57,347 nucleotides of DNA from Pseudomonadota bacterium (GTDB lineage Bacteria > Myxococcota_A > UBA9042 > GCA-2863065). The translations under genes and the position numbers were made by a program. Position 1 is the stretch's first letter, and each line of letters begins with the position of its first letter. Below the pieces are notes generated by a model. It was not told the origin of the DNA. It was given only the letters and a program-made list of their open reading frames with translations, and ran no database searches. Location of the stretch: positions 1 to 57,347 of the forward strand of contig SXOO01000014.1 of the NCBI GenBank assembly GCA_005776725.1. The letters run 5' to 3'. Positions 26,781 to 36,861 of this stretch are shown here, in pieces.

Positions 26781-27096
26781 TCCCCAAGCCCCCCAATCGG
26801 CTGGTGCCAAAGGTGCGATGGGACGGCCCACGCACCCCGACACCGTCGCCGCGCTTCTCCGCGGTCTCGCTACGGCGAACCGTCGCTCGTCCTGCAGCAG
26901 GCCAGGAGGGGCGCGGGTTCCCCCAGCGGGCAAGCGCCCGCGCGCGGGACTCTACCACGCGCGCCTAGGGAGATTCACTCGGCGCCCCGGTATTTCACCG
27001 GAGCGCGAGAGCGCGGAGGTGAACCGGGCCGGGGAGCTCAGCTGCCCCGGCCCCAACATGATCTCATGGCCGTGGAGCGGGCCTACGGGGAGCGTA
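26781..27096. other. Intergenic leader before the Cys-rich operon
   Basis: No gene is supported here; in-frame extension of the operon's first gene would give an Arg-rich tail unlike a signal peptide. The segment must hold the operon promoter, but no convincing -35/-10 pair was found. A strong hairpin lies at 27027-27052. A TTGGCAC sequence about 25 bp before the ATG resembles half of a sigma-54 site, but the -12 element is misplaced. Confidence 0.5.
27027..27052 (-). terminator. Candidate hairpin terminator after the NifV-like gene
   Basis: GGCCGGGG (27027-27034) and CCCCGGCC (27045-27052) form a perfect 8-bp stem around a 10-base loop, 45-70 bp beyond the stop of the NifV-like gene. There is no T-tract, so it may act as a pause or barrier rather than a classical terminator. 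Confidence 0.4.
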
Positions 27097-28269
27097 TCAT
27101 GCCTTGGGCGGGCTCTCGAACCACTCCCGGAGCTGGGCCTCGGGGACGCCCAAGTGGACCCGGTTGTAGTCGTCTAGCGCCTCACGGACGCGGGCGAAGC
27201 CCTCGCGGGCGCCCGACGGCGCTGACGCCTTGACCCGCGCGAGGACGCGCCGGAGCGTCTCGTCGTCGGAAGGCAGCCCCTGAGCCTGCGCGAACGCCCG
27301 GAGCCCGGCGCGGCCCGAGTGTTTCCCGGTGGCGAAGCCGTGGCCGCGGCCGAGCGTCTCGGGCGCCAGCGCCTCGTAGGTCTCGGGGTCTTTGAGCACA
27401 CCATCGACGTGGATGCCGGACTCGTGGCGAAAGGCGTTCCAGCCCACCAGCGGCTGGTGCTGGGCCACGATGAAGCCGGTGAGCCGCTCCACGGTAGCGG
27501 AGAGCGCCGCCGCGGCGCCCAGCCGGAACCCGGTGGGGAACCGGAGCAGGCGCTCCACGGCGGCGGCGACCTCAACGAGCGACGCGTTGCCGGCCCGCTC
27601 GCCGACCCCGTTGACCGTCGCGGTGGGGACGCCGGCGCCTGCCTCCACTGCGGCGAGTGTGTTGGCCGTGGCCATCCCCAGATCATTGTGGCAATGCACG
27701 CCCAGCCGGTGGGCCGGGACGCGCTCGAGGGCGTGCGCCACGGCGCGAGCCGCGCCGAGCGGCGTCCAGATGCCCACGGTGTCACAAAGAAAGACGCGCT
27801 CGGCGCCTGCCTGGAGCGCGACCTCGTAGACCCGGTCGAGCGCCTCTGGCGTGGTGCGCGACGCGTCCTCGCACACGACGTTGGCTGTGCGCCCCCCGGC
27901 CCGCGCGGCGCCCACCACGGCTTCGACGCGCGAGAGGAGCCCGGACGCGTCCAGGCCGAGGCGCGACCGCACGTGGCGCTCGCTGGTGGGGCAGATGAGG
28001 AAGAGCTCGTCACAGCCCACGTCACACGCGAGGCGAACCTCCTCGGGCAGGGCGCGCACCGAGGCGCCGATGCGCGCGGTGGTCCGGCCGGTGACCAGCG
28101 AGAGAAAGCGGCGCTCTTCCTCCGAGACGGCGGGCATCCCCGCGTCGAGGAGCGTGAGCCCGGCGTCGGCGAGGGCGCTCGCGAGCGCGAGCTTCTCCTC
28201 CACGGTGAACCAGACCCCCGCGGTCTGCTCGCCCTCGCGGAGCGTGCAGTCGACCAGCGTGAGGCTCAT
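27097..28269 (-). CDS. NifV-like homocitrate/isopropylmalate synthase-family enzyme
   Basis: A 390-residue DRE-TIM metallolyase from ATG 28269. Motifs are [15 protein letters not shown] (substrate/metal loop), [18 protein letters not shown] (His-x-His metal ligands), [13 protein letters not shown], and [20 protein letters not shown]. The QTAGV and GIHVDG signatures are closest to NifV homocitrate synthase. The chemistry would be Claisen condensation of acetyl-CoA with a 2-oxo acid. No nif or lysine genes are in the window, so the true 2-oxo substrate is open. The LeuA regulatory domain is absent, consistent with NifV length. Its start overlaps the radical SAM stop as ATGA, so the two proteins are probably made together. 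Confidence 0.87.
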   Translation of the reverse strand: MSLTLVDCTLREGEQTAGVWFTVEEKLALASALADAGLTLLDAGMPAVSEEERRFLSLVTGRTTARIGASVRALPEEVRLACDVGCDELFLICPTSERHVRSRLGLDASGLLSRVEAVVGAARAGGRTANVVCEDASRTTPEALDRVYEVALQAGAERVFLCDTVGIWTPLGAARAVAHALERVPAHRLGVHCHNDLGMATANTLAAVEAGAGVPTATVNGVGERAGNASLVEVAAAVERLLRFPTGFRLGAAAALSATVERLTGFIVAQHQPLVGWNAFRHESGIHVDGVLKDPETYEALAPETLGRGHGFATGKHSGRAGLRAFAQAQGLPSDDETLRRVLARVKASAPSGAREGFARVREALDDYNRVHLGVPEAQLREWFESPPKA

Positions 28270-29975
28270 ACCCAGCCGTGCCGCTCGCGACGCGGCCGGA
28301 GCGCGCGCTCTTCCGCGACGGCGTCGCCATAGGTCCAGTCGGCCGCGATGGGCTTGAGCGGCTGCGTCACGCCAGCGCGCTCGGCCAGCATCGTCCTGCG
28401 CTCGTGGCAGTGCTGGCGCCCGGCGGCGGGCGTGGCCCAGAAGCGCGGGTCGCGCCCGAGGAAGCAGAACTCCATGCACTTCAAGTGCTGGAGGTGCTTC
28501 TCGAACTCGGCGATCCCGCCTTCGTCGCGAGCGTCGCCGAAGAAGTTCCTGATCTTGAAGCCGAGGCTCGAGTACGTGTCGGCCCGGTCGCCGCCGTGCG
28601 CCGCGTGGAAGTCCTTGAAGTTACGGCGATCCGTGATCATGTCGAACGACTCTGGCCGCTCGAACTGCGGTGAGCCCGGCTCGAGCTGCACAGACCACGT
28701 CATGAGGCGCCGAGCTCGACGGAACTTGGCCGCGATCTCATTGATCTGAGCCTGCGAAGCGCGCGCTGTGTGCACGTTCTCGCCCGGCAAGGCGATCGTG
28801 TAGAACACGTCGAACGTGACCTCGGTGGACTCCAAGAGGTGCAGCGTCTCGAAGAGCTCGACGTTGGTGTAGTACGGCTGCTTGTTGCGGAGCCGCACGG
28901 CGTCGTCGCCAGCGTCGGGAGAGATCGCCAGATAGCTCTCCGGAGACGGGAATGTGCGCTTGAACTCGCGGACGAAGCGCTCGGTGGGCAGCCCCCAACA
29001 CTCGAAGTAGAAGTCGCAGCCCAGCTGCTCTTCGCGGATCCGCTGGAAGAGCGTGCAGTAGTAGTCGTCTTTCTGGGGCGTGGGATCGAAGCAGAGCGCC
29101 ATGGTCTTGTAGCCGAAGTCCATGGCGCGCCGAATGTCCGATACGATCCGCTCCGGATCGCGCCACGCGAGCTTCGAGGTGCCATTGACCTTGCGCAGCG
29201 TGTCGCGGTTGCCCCCACAGAAGGTGCAGGTCCAGGCGCAGCCCCGACCGATGAAGAGCGGGAAGAACGCCCGCCCCATGGTCTGCATCTGCCGGTTCTC
29301 CGCCGGCGTGAGCTCGCGCGCGTACGCCAGCGGGAAGCCGAAGCTCGACGAGTAGGTCCCGGGGTTGCGCATCACGGAGAGGTCGCCGTAGACCAGCTCG
29401 TCGAGCGCGGGGCCTCCGGTGCGGAACTTTCGGCTCTCTAGGTCGTTCTGCCGAACGCGGCCATCCGGCGTTCGCCAGACGAGGTGGGCCACCTCGCCGA
29501 GATCACCACCATCGAGCGCGTCGACCAGGTGCTCCGTGGTGGCCTCTGCGTGCCCGACCAGGACCCCGTCGATGAAGTCGTAGTCGCGGACGATCTCCGC
29601 CGCGAAATAACCCGCGGTGAGGCCCCCGAGGAACACGAAGGCCTCGGGGTGCGCGGCCTTCAGGGCCCGGGCCACCTCGATGGCGTCGTAGCTCTGGTAG
29701 TGCCAATAGAGCGACAAGCCGATCGCGCGGATCTTGGCGCCGTCATACGCCTGCGCCACCCGGAACTTCGGGTCCTCGAGCCACTCGACGCCCAGGTGGA
29801 CCAGCTCGACGGCCTTGCCGCGCCGGCGGAGCCACTCGGCGATCGCGAGTAGCCCCATGGGCATGTAGGTGATGTTGAAGAACTCACCGAACGGCAGGTA
29901 GTGGTTGTCGGCCTTGGGGGCGTGGACGAGCAGGCAGTCGAGATCGCGAGGGGCCATCACGGCGTGGTGTACCAC
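28266..29975 (-). CDS. B12-binding radical SAM protein coupled to the NifV-like enzyme
   Basis: A 569-residue protein. Residues about 1-170 form a B12-binding-like region ([51 protein letters not shown]). The radical SAM cluster ligands are Cys246, Cys250 and Cys253 in [14 protein letters not shown], preceded by about 25 residues of linker. The core continues with [15 protein letters not shown] and the segment [15 protein letters not shown]. The tail has extra Cys/His. The start is taken as GTG 29975 because GGGGGA lies 6 bases before it; ATG 29957 is an alternative. This protein and the NifV-like enzyme form a two-gene unit, which suggests a small-molecule pathway starting from an acetyl-CoA condensation. 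Only distantly similar to the radical SAM protein at 8531-10039. Confidence 0.9.
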   Translation of the reverse strand: MVHHAVMAPRDLDCLLVHAPKADNHYLPFGEFFNITYMPMGLLAIAEWLRRRGKAVELVHLGVEWLEDPKFRVAQAYDGAKIRAIGLSLYWHYQSYDAIEVARALKAAHPEAFVFLGGLTAGYFAAEIVRDYDFIDGVLVGHAEATTEHLVDALDGGDLGEVAHLVWRTPDGRVRQNDLESRKFRTGGPALDELVYGDLSVMRNPGTYSSSFGFPLAYARELTPAENRQMQTMGRAFFPLFIGRGCAWTCTFCGGNRDTLRKVNGTSKLAWRDPERIVSDIRRAMDFGYKTMALCFDPTPQKDDYYCTLFQRIREEQLGCDFYFECWGLPTERFVREFKRTFPSPESYLAISPDAGDDAVRLRNKQPYYTNVELFETLHLLESTEVTFDVFYTIALPGENVHTARASQAQINEIAAKFRRARRLMTWSVQLEPGSPQFERPESFDMITDRRNFKDFHAAHGGDRADTYSSLGFKIRNFFGDARDEGGIAEFEKHLQHLKCMEFCFLGRDPRFWATPAAGRQHCHERRTMLAERAGVTQPLKPIAADWTYGDAVAEERALRPRRERHGWV

Positions 29976-30135
29976 AACGCGTCCCCCAGGGTTCCACCTC
30001 AGGGGGAGAGACGGCCTAGCGCCGGCGGCTCCCCGCGCTTGTCGCGAGGGTACCAGCGGGCGTACACGTCACCGAGTGAACGGCAGCCGACGCGCCGGGC
30101 GTTGAGTGCTCGTCCGCACAAGAGAGCCCCCCGGC

Positions 30136-30154
30136 ACGGCGGGCTCGCGGCCCG
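30136..30154. promoter_or_regulatory. Palindrome in the divergent intergenic region
   Basis: GGCGGGC (30136-30142) and GCCCGCC (30148-30154) form a 7-bp inverted repeat with a 5-base loop. It lies about 46 bp before the alpha-2-macroglobulin start and 160 bp before the divergent radical SAM gene. It may be an operator or part of the 5' leader; no promoter elements were identified. Confidence 0.3.
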
Positions 30155-30199
30155 CCAGCGGTCTGCCAGCCGCGATGCACGATCTTCAGCGAGGTCCAC

Positions 30200-33100
30200 G
30201 TGAGTCCAGTTCGCCTCTCCCTGTGCCTGCTCGCAGCCCTGCTCGTGGGCGCCTGCTCGAAGTCCCCACCGCCGGCCTCCGAGCCTCCGCCCGCGGCGCC
30301 GCCACAGCCGCCCGCTGCGCCCCCACCCGAGCCGACGGTGGCGCCGCCCGCAGACGTGCGGCCAGCCCCGGCGGCTGCGCCGGTGAACCCGTCAGGCCCC
30401 GTAGTCACCACTAAATCCGGCTACCGGCTGCGCCTCGTGGACGACACCGTGTCCACCACGAAAGACGCCGTGGCGCTCGAGGTGGTGCCGCCCGTCGGTC
30501 CCGGGCGCGTCGTGCTCGAGGTCGCGTTGGTCGCCGCGGACGGCGCCGTTCGTGACACCCGCAAGATCGAAGGCGTGGCTACCACCATTGCCCCGCTCGG
30601 CATGGCGCTGGAGCTTGCGGAGCTCCCGCTCCTGCGATTCCGGGTAACACCCGCGGGCGGCGCGCCGGAGGTCATCGCGCTGACGCGCCTCCGCCCTCCG
30701 CTTGGCCTCGAGGCGATCCTCCCGTCCACGCTACTGGCCGGTGGACCCGTGGCCTTGCGCCTCGTGACGCGCCACCTCGCGTCGGGGGCGCTGGCCGCAG
30801 GCGCGTCGGTGGAGGTGACACTGGACGGCGCCTCCCTGGGCACCGCAAAGACCGACGACAGCGGCACGCTCGAGGCCACGTTCACGGTCCCGGACGGCGC
30901 TGGGAAGCCCGAGGGCTCGCAGCTGTCCGTCACCGCCCGCTCGGACGACGGCGCGGTGGCGCGCCTCCAGGGCCCGGTCACGGTGCGCCGAGAGCGGCGG
31001 ATGCTGCTGTCCACGGACAAGCCGCTCTACCAGCCCGGGCAGGTGATCCACGTGCGGGGCCTGGCGATGAAGCGCCCCGAGAACACGCCGGTGAGCGGAG
31101 AGGAGGCCCTCTTCGAGGTGACCGATCCGAAGGGCAACAAGGTGTTCAAGCACCGCATGCCCACCACGGTCCAGGGTGTGGCTCACGCCCGGTTCGAGCT
31201 GGCGAATGAGCTCATCCTGGGGCGGTACCGCGTGCGCTTCGCAGTAGGCGACACCGAGGTGGAGCGCACCATCGACATCCAGCGCTACACGCTGCCGAAG
31301 TTCAAGGTGTCGGCCACGCCGGCCAAGCCCTTCTACCGACCGGGCGACACGGTCGAGGGCTCCGTGGAAGCGCGTTACTTCTTCGGCAAGGCGGTGAGCG
31401 GCAAGGTTGAGGTGCAGCTCGAGACCTTCGATGTGGGGTGGAGCCTTGCCGGCACGGCGCAAGGCGAGCTGGACGCCACCGGCCGCTTCACCTTCGCCCT
31501 GCCCTTGCCCACCACCCTCGTGGCTCAGCCGCTGGCCGACTGGAAGGCGATGACGCGAGTCACCGCCAAGGTCGTGGACTCGGCCGGGCAAGACGAGGTG
31601 ACGCGCGCCGAGCTGCCGGTGGTACCTGCCTCCGCCCGGGTGGACCTGGTCGTAGCGGGGCAGCGCCTGGTGGTGGGCGCAACGAACGAGGTGTGGGTGT
31701 TGGTCACCTCGCCGGACGGGCGCCCCATCCCGGGCGCGAAGGTGACGGTCTCGCACGGGCCGAGCCCGGTCTCGGTGGTGACCGGGCCGAACGGCGCGGC
31801 GGAGGTGGAGCTGGTCGGCGCGGGCGGCGGCGCCCTCTCGGCCCGCGTGGTCTTGCCCAGCGGCGAGGAGATCCTGAAGAGCGTGGACGTCACGGCCGTG
31901 GACGGCGTGGCGGTGATCCTGACGCCGGCGCGGGTCGCGCTGAAGGTGGGCGAGACCCTGAGCACGGCGGTCAGGGTCACAGGGAAGAGCCCCGCTGGCC
32001 GCGCGTTCGTCGATCTGGTACGCGACGGACAGACGCTGCTCACGCGGTCCGTGCCGCTCGTCTCGGGCACTGGCGAGCTCGAGGTCGCGCTGGGCCCCGA
32101 TCACGTCGGCACCCTGCTGCTCCACGCCTACGTCATCGGCGACGACATGACCGTAGTCCGCGATACGCGCCCGATCCTGGTGACGGACGCGCGCGAGCTC
32201 AAGGTGTCGCGGGTGGCGACGGACCCGAAGCCGTTCGCGCCCGGGGAGGAAGCCACGCTGACCCTGGCAGTCACCGACCCGGGCGGGCAAGCGGTGCCTA
32301 ACGCGGCGCTTGGGGTCTCGATCGTGGACGAGGCCGTCTTCGCGCTGGCCAGCGCGGACGCGGGGCTCCTCGGCCTCTTCATGGCCCTGGAGAAGGAGCT
32401 GCTCACCCCCAAGATCGAGGTTCACGCGGCGTGCGTGGACGACCTCCACGCGGAGGACACGCGCGAGCACACGGTGCGCGTTCTGGGCGCCGCGCGGCCC
32501 GTGGGCGAGCCCGGCGGAGCGATGGTCAGCACAGCGAGGCTCGCGGCCGAAGCCGTGCGCGCGGCGTTCCTGGGGGGTGTCCTGGCTGACGCGCGGAGAG
32601 TCCACGACGCCTGGGTCGGCTTCACGGCGGCCACTCCCGGCAGCTTCGAGCGGCTCGTTGTGGAGAAGCTGGGCACCCCGCTCGTGGACGCCTGGGACCA
32701 GCCGTACCGCCTCGAGGTGGACGGTGAAGGCGACAAGATCACGGGCTTCCGCCTGCGCTCGCTGGGCCCCGACGCCGTCGCGGAGTCAGCGGATGATCTC
32801 GTGGTGTCTTCGGCAGATATCGAAGCGGAGAAGCGAAAGCAGCTCGAGGAGCTGACGGCCAAACTCGAGGCGCGCCAGGTCTTCCGAGGCGGCTTCGACA
32901 TGGCCGGGGCGGCCGAGGCTGCACCGATGGCCGCGTTCGCCACGGGCGGCGGCGGCGCCCTGCACCCGTCCAAGCCCCAGAGCAGCACGGGCGCCGCGCC
33001 GGTGCGGGTCCGGCAGTACTTCCCGGAGACGCTGTACGTGAACCCGCTCGTGCTCACGGGTGACGACGGACGTGCCGAGCTCAAGCTCACCATGGCCGAC

Positions 33101-35131
33101 TCGATCACCTCGTGGCGGATGAGCGTCACGGCGAGCGACGCGCAGGGCAGGCTCGGCTCGGGGCGGAGCGACGTGGTGGTATTCCAGGACTTCTTCGTAG
33201 ACCTCGACGTCCCGGAGAGCCTCACACGCGGCGACGAGGTCTCGGTGCCCGTGGCGGTCTACAACTATCTCGACGGCGAGCAGACGGTGACGCTCACGCT
33301 GGAGCTGGGCGAGGCCTTCGAGCTGGTCGGGGCAGGTCTCGGTGAGCCGATGGTGCTCGAGAAGGGCGCCGTCCGCGGCACCAGCTTCAGGGTTCGCGCG
33401 CGCACGGTGGGCAGGCAGCCGCTCACGGTGACCGCACGCGGAGCCACGCTGTCCGACGCGGTCCGCCGTGAGGTGCGCGTTGTGCCCGACGGGGTCGAGA
33501 GCGTCGCCACCAAGAGCGGAGCGCTCGATGGTGAGATCAAGGTGGAGACCGCGTTCCCAGAGAACGCCATCCCCGGCGGCAACGGGCTCTTCGTGAAGCT
33601 GTTCCCGGGCAGCTTCAGCCAGGTGGTCGATGGGCTCGACGCCATCTTTCAGATGCCGTCCGGCTGCTTCGAGCAGACCTCCAGCACCACGTACCCGAAC
33701 ATCCTGGCGCTGGACTATCTCCGACAGACCGCCAAGGACAACCCGGACAAGGCCGCGTCCCCGGAGGTGGAGGCCAAGGCCCTGTCCTACCTGAACCAGG
33801 GCTGGCAGCGCCTCCTCACGTTCGAGGTGGCAGGCGGCGGCTTCTCCTGGTTCGGCGACGCGCCGGCCAACAAGGTCCTCACCGCGTTCGGCGTGCAGGA
33901 GTTCGCCGCCATGAACCGGGTGTTCGAGATCGACCGCGCCGTGCTCGACCGGACGCGCGCCTGGCTTCTGGCCCAACAGGAGCCCGACGGCAGCTGGAAG
34001 CCGGACGCTTCGTTCCTCCACGCCGAGAACTGGGGCGACATTCAGAAGGGTAGCCTCCTCGTGACCGCCTTCATCGCGCGGGCACTGGCGGTGAGCGCCG
34101 ACGACGGAGGAGACCCGGAGCTCGACAAGGCCCTCTCGTGGCTCGCCGCCCGCACTGGCGAGGCGAAGGATGCCTACACGCTGGCGCTCATCGGGGGCGC
34201 CTTCGCCGCTCGCGGCAGGAGCGAAGCGACGGCGGTCCTCGAAGCGCTGGCCGCCCTGGCCGTGAAGAGCGAAGACGGCAAGAGCGCGCACTGGCCGGCC
34301 GGCGTCCGAACGGCGGTGTACGGCCAGGACCGCACGGCGAACATCGAGACCACGGCGCTCGCCGCGATCGCCTTCATGACGGCGAAGCAGCACATGGGGC
34401 TCGTCCGTGGAGCCCTCAGCTGGCTGGCGACCGAGAAGGACGCGAGCGGCACCTGGCACGCCACGATGCCCACCGTGCTGGCGCTGACGGCTTTGGTGCA
34501 GGCGATCACAGACAGCCAGGAGACCGTGAGCGGCGACGTGCAGGTGATGCTCGACGGCGCGGTGGTCGAGACGCTGTCCATCACCCCCGACAACAGCGAC
34601 GTCTTTCGGCTCGTCGATCTGTCTACCCGCGCCACCGCGGGCGAGCACACGGTCTCACTACGCCTCCAGGGACAGGGGAGCCCCAGCTATCAGGTGGTCT
34701 CGCGGCACTTCACCCCTCCCGGCGTCACCGCGGGGCCGTTCGTGGACGCCTTCCTGATGAACGTCACCTACGACAAACGCGCGTTGGCGGCGGACGACAC
34801 CGTGACCGCGGAGGCCACCGTGAAGAGCATGCTCGGGGCGCGCAGCGAGATGGTGGTGCTGGACCTCGGAGTGCCGCCGGGCTTCAGCGTGGTGAGCGAG
34901 GATCTGGACGCGATGATTCAGGCCGAGAAGATCGAGAAGTACACGGTGGCTGGCCGCCAGCTCATCGTCTACCTCGACCACTTGGACGCAGGCGCCACCG
35001 TGGCGCTCAGCTACAGACTCCGCGCCAAGGTGCCGCTGCGGGCCCAGACCGGTCCGAGCCGCGTGTACGAGTACTACACGCCGTCGCGCAAGGGCGCCGC
35101 CGGAAGCGCCGTGCTCGAGGTGACCGAGTAG
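30200..35131 (+). CDS. Alpha-2-macroglobulin family lipoprotein
   Basis: A 1643-residue exported protease-trap-like protein. The lipobox (LLVGAC, Cys19) is followed by Ser, which suggests an outer membrane destination, then a Pro-rich linker to about 60. MG-type beta domains follow (STDKPLYQPGQVIHVRG near 270; FYRPGDTVEGSVEARY near 375), then an A2M central block (PLVLTGDDGRAELKL). The thioester motif is intact, Cys1156-Phe-Glu-Gln1159 in PSGCFEQTSS, within an alpha-helical toroid region up to about 1440. Residues about 815-894 form an insertion resembling the C-terminal part of GspG-type pseudopilins (LVDAWDQPYRLEV, LRSLGPDAVAESADDLVV). GTG start with GAGG five bases upstream. No pbpC (PBP1c) gene is adjacent. 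Confidence 0.93.
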   Translation: MSPVRLSLCLLAALLVGACSKSPPPASEPPPAAPPQPPAAPPPEPTVAPPADVRPAPAAAPVNPSGPVVTTKSGYRLRLVDDTVSTTKDAVALEVVPPVGPGRVVLEVALVAADGAVRDTRKIEGVATTIAPLGMALELAELPLLRFRVTPAGGAPEVIALTRLRPPLGLEAILPSTLLAGGPVALRLVTRHLASGALAAGASVEVTLDGASLGTAKTDDSGTLEATFTVPDGAGKPEGSQLSVTARSDDGAVARLQGPVTVRRERRMLLSTDKPLYQPGQVIHVRGLAMKRPENTPVSGEEALFEVTDPKGNKVFKHRMPTTVQGVAHARFELANELILGRYRVRFAVGDTEVERTIDIQRYTLPKFKVSATPAKPFYRPGDTVEGSVEARYFFGKAVSGKVEVQLETFDVGWSLAGTAQGELDATGRFTFALPLPTTLVAQPLADWKAMTRVTAKVVDSAGQDEVTRAELPVVPASARVDLVVAGQRLVVGATNEVWVLVTSPDGRPIPGAKVTVSHGPSPVSVVTGPNGAAEVELVGAGGGALSARVVLPSGEEILKSVDVTAVDGVAVILTPARVALKVGETLSTAVRVTGKSPAGRAFVDLVRDGQTLLTRSVPLVSGTGELEVALGPDHVGTLLLHAYVIGDDMTVVRDTRPILVTDARELKVSRVATDPKPFAPGEEATLTLAVTDPGGQAVPNAALGVSIVDEAVFALASADAGLLGLFMALEKELLTPKIEVHAACVDDLHAEDTREHTVRVLGAARPVGEPGGAMVSTARLAAEAVRAAFLGGVLADARRVHDAWVGFTAATPGSFERLVVEKLGTPLVDAWDQPYRLEVDGEGDKITGFRLRSLGPDAVAESADDLVVSSADIEAEKRKQLEELTAKLEARQVFRGGFDMAGAAEAAPMAAFATGGGGALHPSKPQSSTGAAPVRVRQYFPETLYVNPLVLTGDDGRAELKLTMADSITSWRMSVTASDAQGRLGSGRSDVVVFQDFFVDLDVPESLTRGDEVSVPVAVYNYLDGEQTVTLTLELGEAFELVGAGLGEPMVLEKGAVRGTSFRVRARTVGRQPLTVTARGATLSDAVRREVRVVPDGVESVATKSGALDGEIKVETAFPENAIPGGNGLFVKLFPGSFSQVVDGLDAIFQMPSGCFEQTSSTTYPNILALDYLRQTAKDNPDKAASPEVEAKALSYLNQGWQRLLTFEVAGGGFSWFGDAPANKVLTAFGVQEFAAMNRVFEIDRAVLDRTRAWLLAQQEPDGSWKPDASFLHAENWGDIQKGSLLVTAFIARALAVSADDGGDPELDKALSWLAARTGEAKDAYTLALIGGAFAARGRSEATAVLEALAALAVKSEDGKSAHWPAGVRTAVYGQDRTANIETTALAAIAFMTAKQHMGLVRGALSWLATEKDASGTWHATMPTVLALTALVQAITDSQETVSGDVQVMLDGAVVETLSITPDNSDVFRLVDLSTRATAGEHTVSLRLQGQGSPSYQVVSRHFTPPGVTAGPFVDAFLMNVTYDKRALAADDTVTAEATVKSMLGARSEMVVLDLGVPPGFSVVSEDLDAMIQAEKIEKYTVAGRQLIVYLDHLDAGATVALSYRLRAKVPLRAQTGPSRVYEYYTPSRKGAAGSAVLEVTE

Positions 35132-35235
35132 CCGCTCGTGACACGTGGGCTCACCAATCGCGCCCCAAGATCCGGCTCGGGTTCGGATGCCTAGGCACCA
35201 CGACCCGTGCGCGGTTGAGGCGAGCGCCCGAGCAC

Positions 35236-36861
35236 TCAGGGAACGTTGAGCACCACACCAGAGGCGTTGAAAGGCCCGGGGACTTCGAGAATCTGGCCAC
35301 TGCCGAGGATCACCTCGACGCGGCCCACGGTCGCATCGCCCAGCCCGAAGTGCGCGACCGGCTCGCTGACACCGAGCCCGTGGCCGACCAGGGGGCGCTG
35401 CCCGAGGTAAGCGCCGGAGGGGTCCAGAAGTCGCACCACGGCACCGATGTTGGTTCGCCCCGAAGCCGAGTGAACTGCGACCCGGAAGGAGCGCCCGGAA
35501 GTCTCGGTCCGGTTCATGAGTAGCCGGACCTCGCGGGTCGGTGGCCCTCCCACGATTACCACGTCGAGCCGACCGTCGCCGTCAAAGTCCGCGGTGGCCG
35601 CCACCAGCTCCTCGAACATCGCCACGGGGTCACGATGCGGCAGGGATGCGTGAACGAACGAGCGGGGCGCCCCCTGTGCGAGTTGATTCACCAGCAGATG
35701 GTCGAAGGGCGCGCCTGCGCCGGGTGGAGGCGCGCCGAGGCCCACGGCGAACTCGAGCAGAGTCTCGGTGTCTGCGGTAATGACCTGGTTGGGCACGATG
35801 AGATCGACGTCGCCGTCACTGTCGAAGTCACCGCTGACGGGCGCCCAGGCGCTATGAAGCCCCATACTCTCATGAACTGTTGGGAAGGGCGTAGGCTCGA
35901 GCGCCGGTCCGAAGCCGACGAGGTCGGGACCCGCGTTGGCCATGTAGAGGTCGAAGGCGCCGTCTCCGTCGAGGTCGTCCACTACGAACCCCATACCGTG
36001 AGCGTAGGCGCTGCCGAATGGCCAGTCCGCGAGTGGCGCCAGACTCAATCGGGGCCCCAGTGACTGCGGCGGGGCCGCGGAATCGGACTCGAATTCGAGC
36101 CGGAAGCCGGCGCTCTTGCCCATGTCGGTGCTCTCGGCCAGGACGAGCGGCCCGTCGCGGAGGAAGCGATGCACCAGCAGGGCCTGGACGATGCCCTCTC
36201 GCTCGCCGAGCGACCGCGCCGCGAACGGGTCGGTGTCGAGGTCGCCGACGCGGGAGAGCAGATGGACGGTGGACTTGGCGGACAGCTGTAAGGTGCACTG
36301 GAAGTCCCTACGCCCGGACCCGCAAGCTACGGCCTCCGAAACGGGGAGCATCGTACGGCGGGTCGTGAACAGGACACCAGTGTGCTGTGCATCGGGGAGA
36401 TCTATCGCGGTGGCGGTGGTCAACCCCTCCGGCGCCCTGGGGAGGGACAGAGTCGCATCAGTGAACGTGAACCTCCCGCCGCCGAGGAGGAGCCCCCATT
36501 GGTCGCTTGCGCCCGTGTCATCAAGGATGAGCACGTCGGTCGCCGCCGACCCTCCGAACTGGCCAGTGATGCACCGTCCGGCGCGGCGGACGTAGCCCGG
36601 GAGAGGGACCGCGTTGCCCGAGAAGCCCTTACCGTCGAGGTTCTCATAGACCGCGACGGTCTGCTCGCCGATACCCAAGATCAGGTCGGGCCAGCCATCG
36701 CCGTCGAGGTCGCTTACCGCCAGACACGACGACGCGCTGAGCGGTAGTCCCAAGGCCGCTGTCTCGTCGATGAACCGGATCGTGGGGGGCGCGTCCCGGG
36801 CAGCGGAGCACCCGAATGCGTTGACGGTGGCCAGTATTGCGAGGACAGCGCCCCGACCCAT
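35236..36861 (-). CDS. FG-GAP/VCBS repeat lipoprotein (ASPIC/UnbV-like)
   Basis: A 541-residue exported protein from ATG 36861, which shares one base with the nadB stop. A short signal ends in a lipobox (VNAFGC, Cys18). Integrin-like Ca-binding blades are visible: VSDLDGDGWPDLILGIG (about 48-64), VVDDLDGDGAFDLYMANAG (about 285), GDFDSDGDVDLIVPN (about 335) and ATADFDGDGRLDVVIVGG (about 430). The C-terminal 90 residues match the ASPIC/UnbV ending (GAVVRLLDPSG, AHFGLGDATVGRVEVILGSG). A surface-exposed beta-propeller binding function is likely. It is the last gene of the packed operon beginning at 45607. Confidence 0.88.
   Translation of the reverse strand: MGRGAVLAILATVNAFGCSAARDAPPTIRFIDETAALGLPLSASSCLAVSDLDGDGWPDLILGIGEQTVAVYENLDGKGFSGNAVPLPGYVRRAGRCITGQFGGSAATDVLILDDTGASDQWGLLLGGGRFTFTDATLSLPRAPEGLTTATAIDLPDAQHTGVLFTTRRTMLPVSEAVACGSGRRDFQCTLQLSAKSTVHLLSRVGDLDTDPFAARSLGEREGIVQALLVHRFLRDGPLVLAESTDMGKSAGFRLEFESDSAAPPQSLGPRLSLAPLADWPFGSAYAHGMGFVVDDLDGDGAFDLYMANAGPDLVGFGPALEPTPFPTVHESMGLHSAWAPVSGDFDSDGDVDLIVPNQVITADTETLLEFAVGLGAPPPGAGAPFDHLLVNQLAQGAPRSFVHASLPHRDPVAMFEELVAATADFDGDGRLDVVIVGGPPTREVRLLMNRTETSGRSFRVAVHSASGRTNIGAVVRLLDPSGAYLGQRPLVGHGLGVSEPVAHFGLGDATVGRVEVILGSGQILEVPGPFNASGVVLNVP

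Noticed and set aside
26781..26850. Sigma-54 promoter before the Cys-rich operon
   Set aside because: TTGGCAC is present, but the following TTG is displaced by two bases from the required -12 position and would place the start of transcription at or beyond the ATG.
26781..26933. Upstream extension of the TSP3 lipoprotein to 26933
   Set aside because: The added residues are Arg/Pro-rich and would bury the signal peptide; ATG 26780 gives a proper lipoprotein start.
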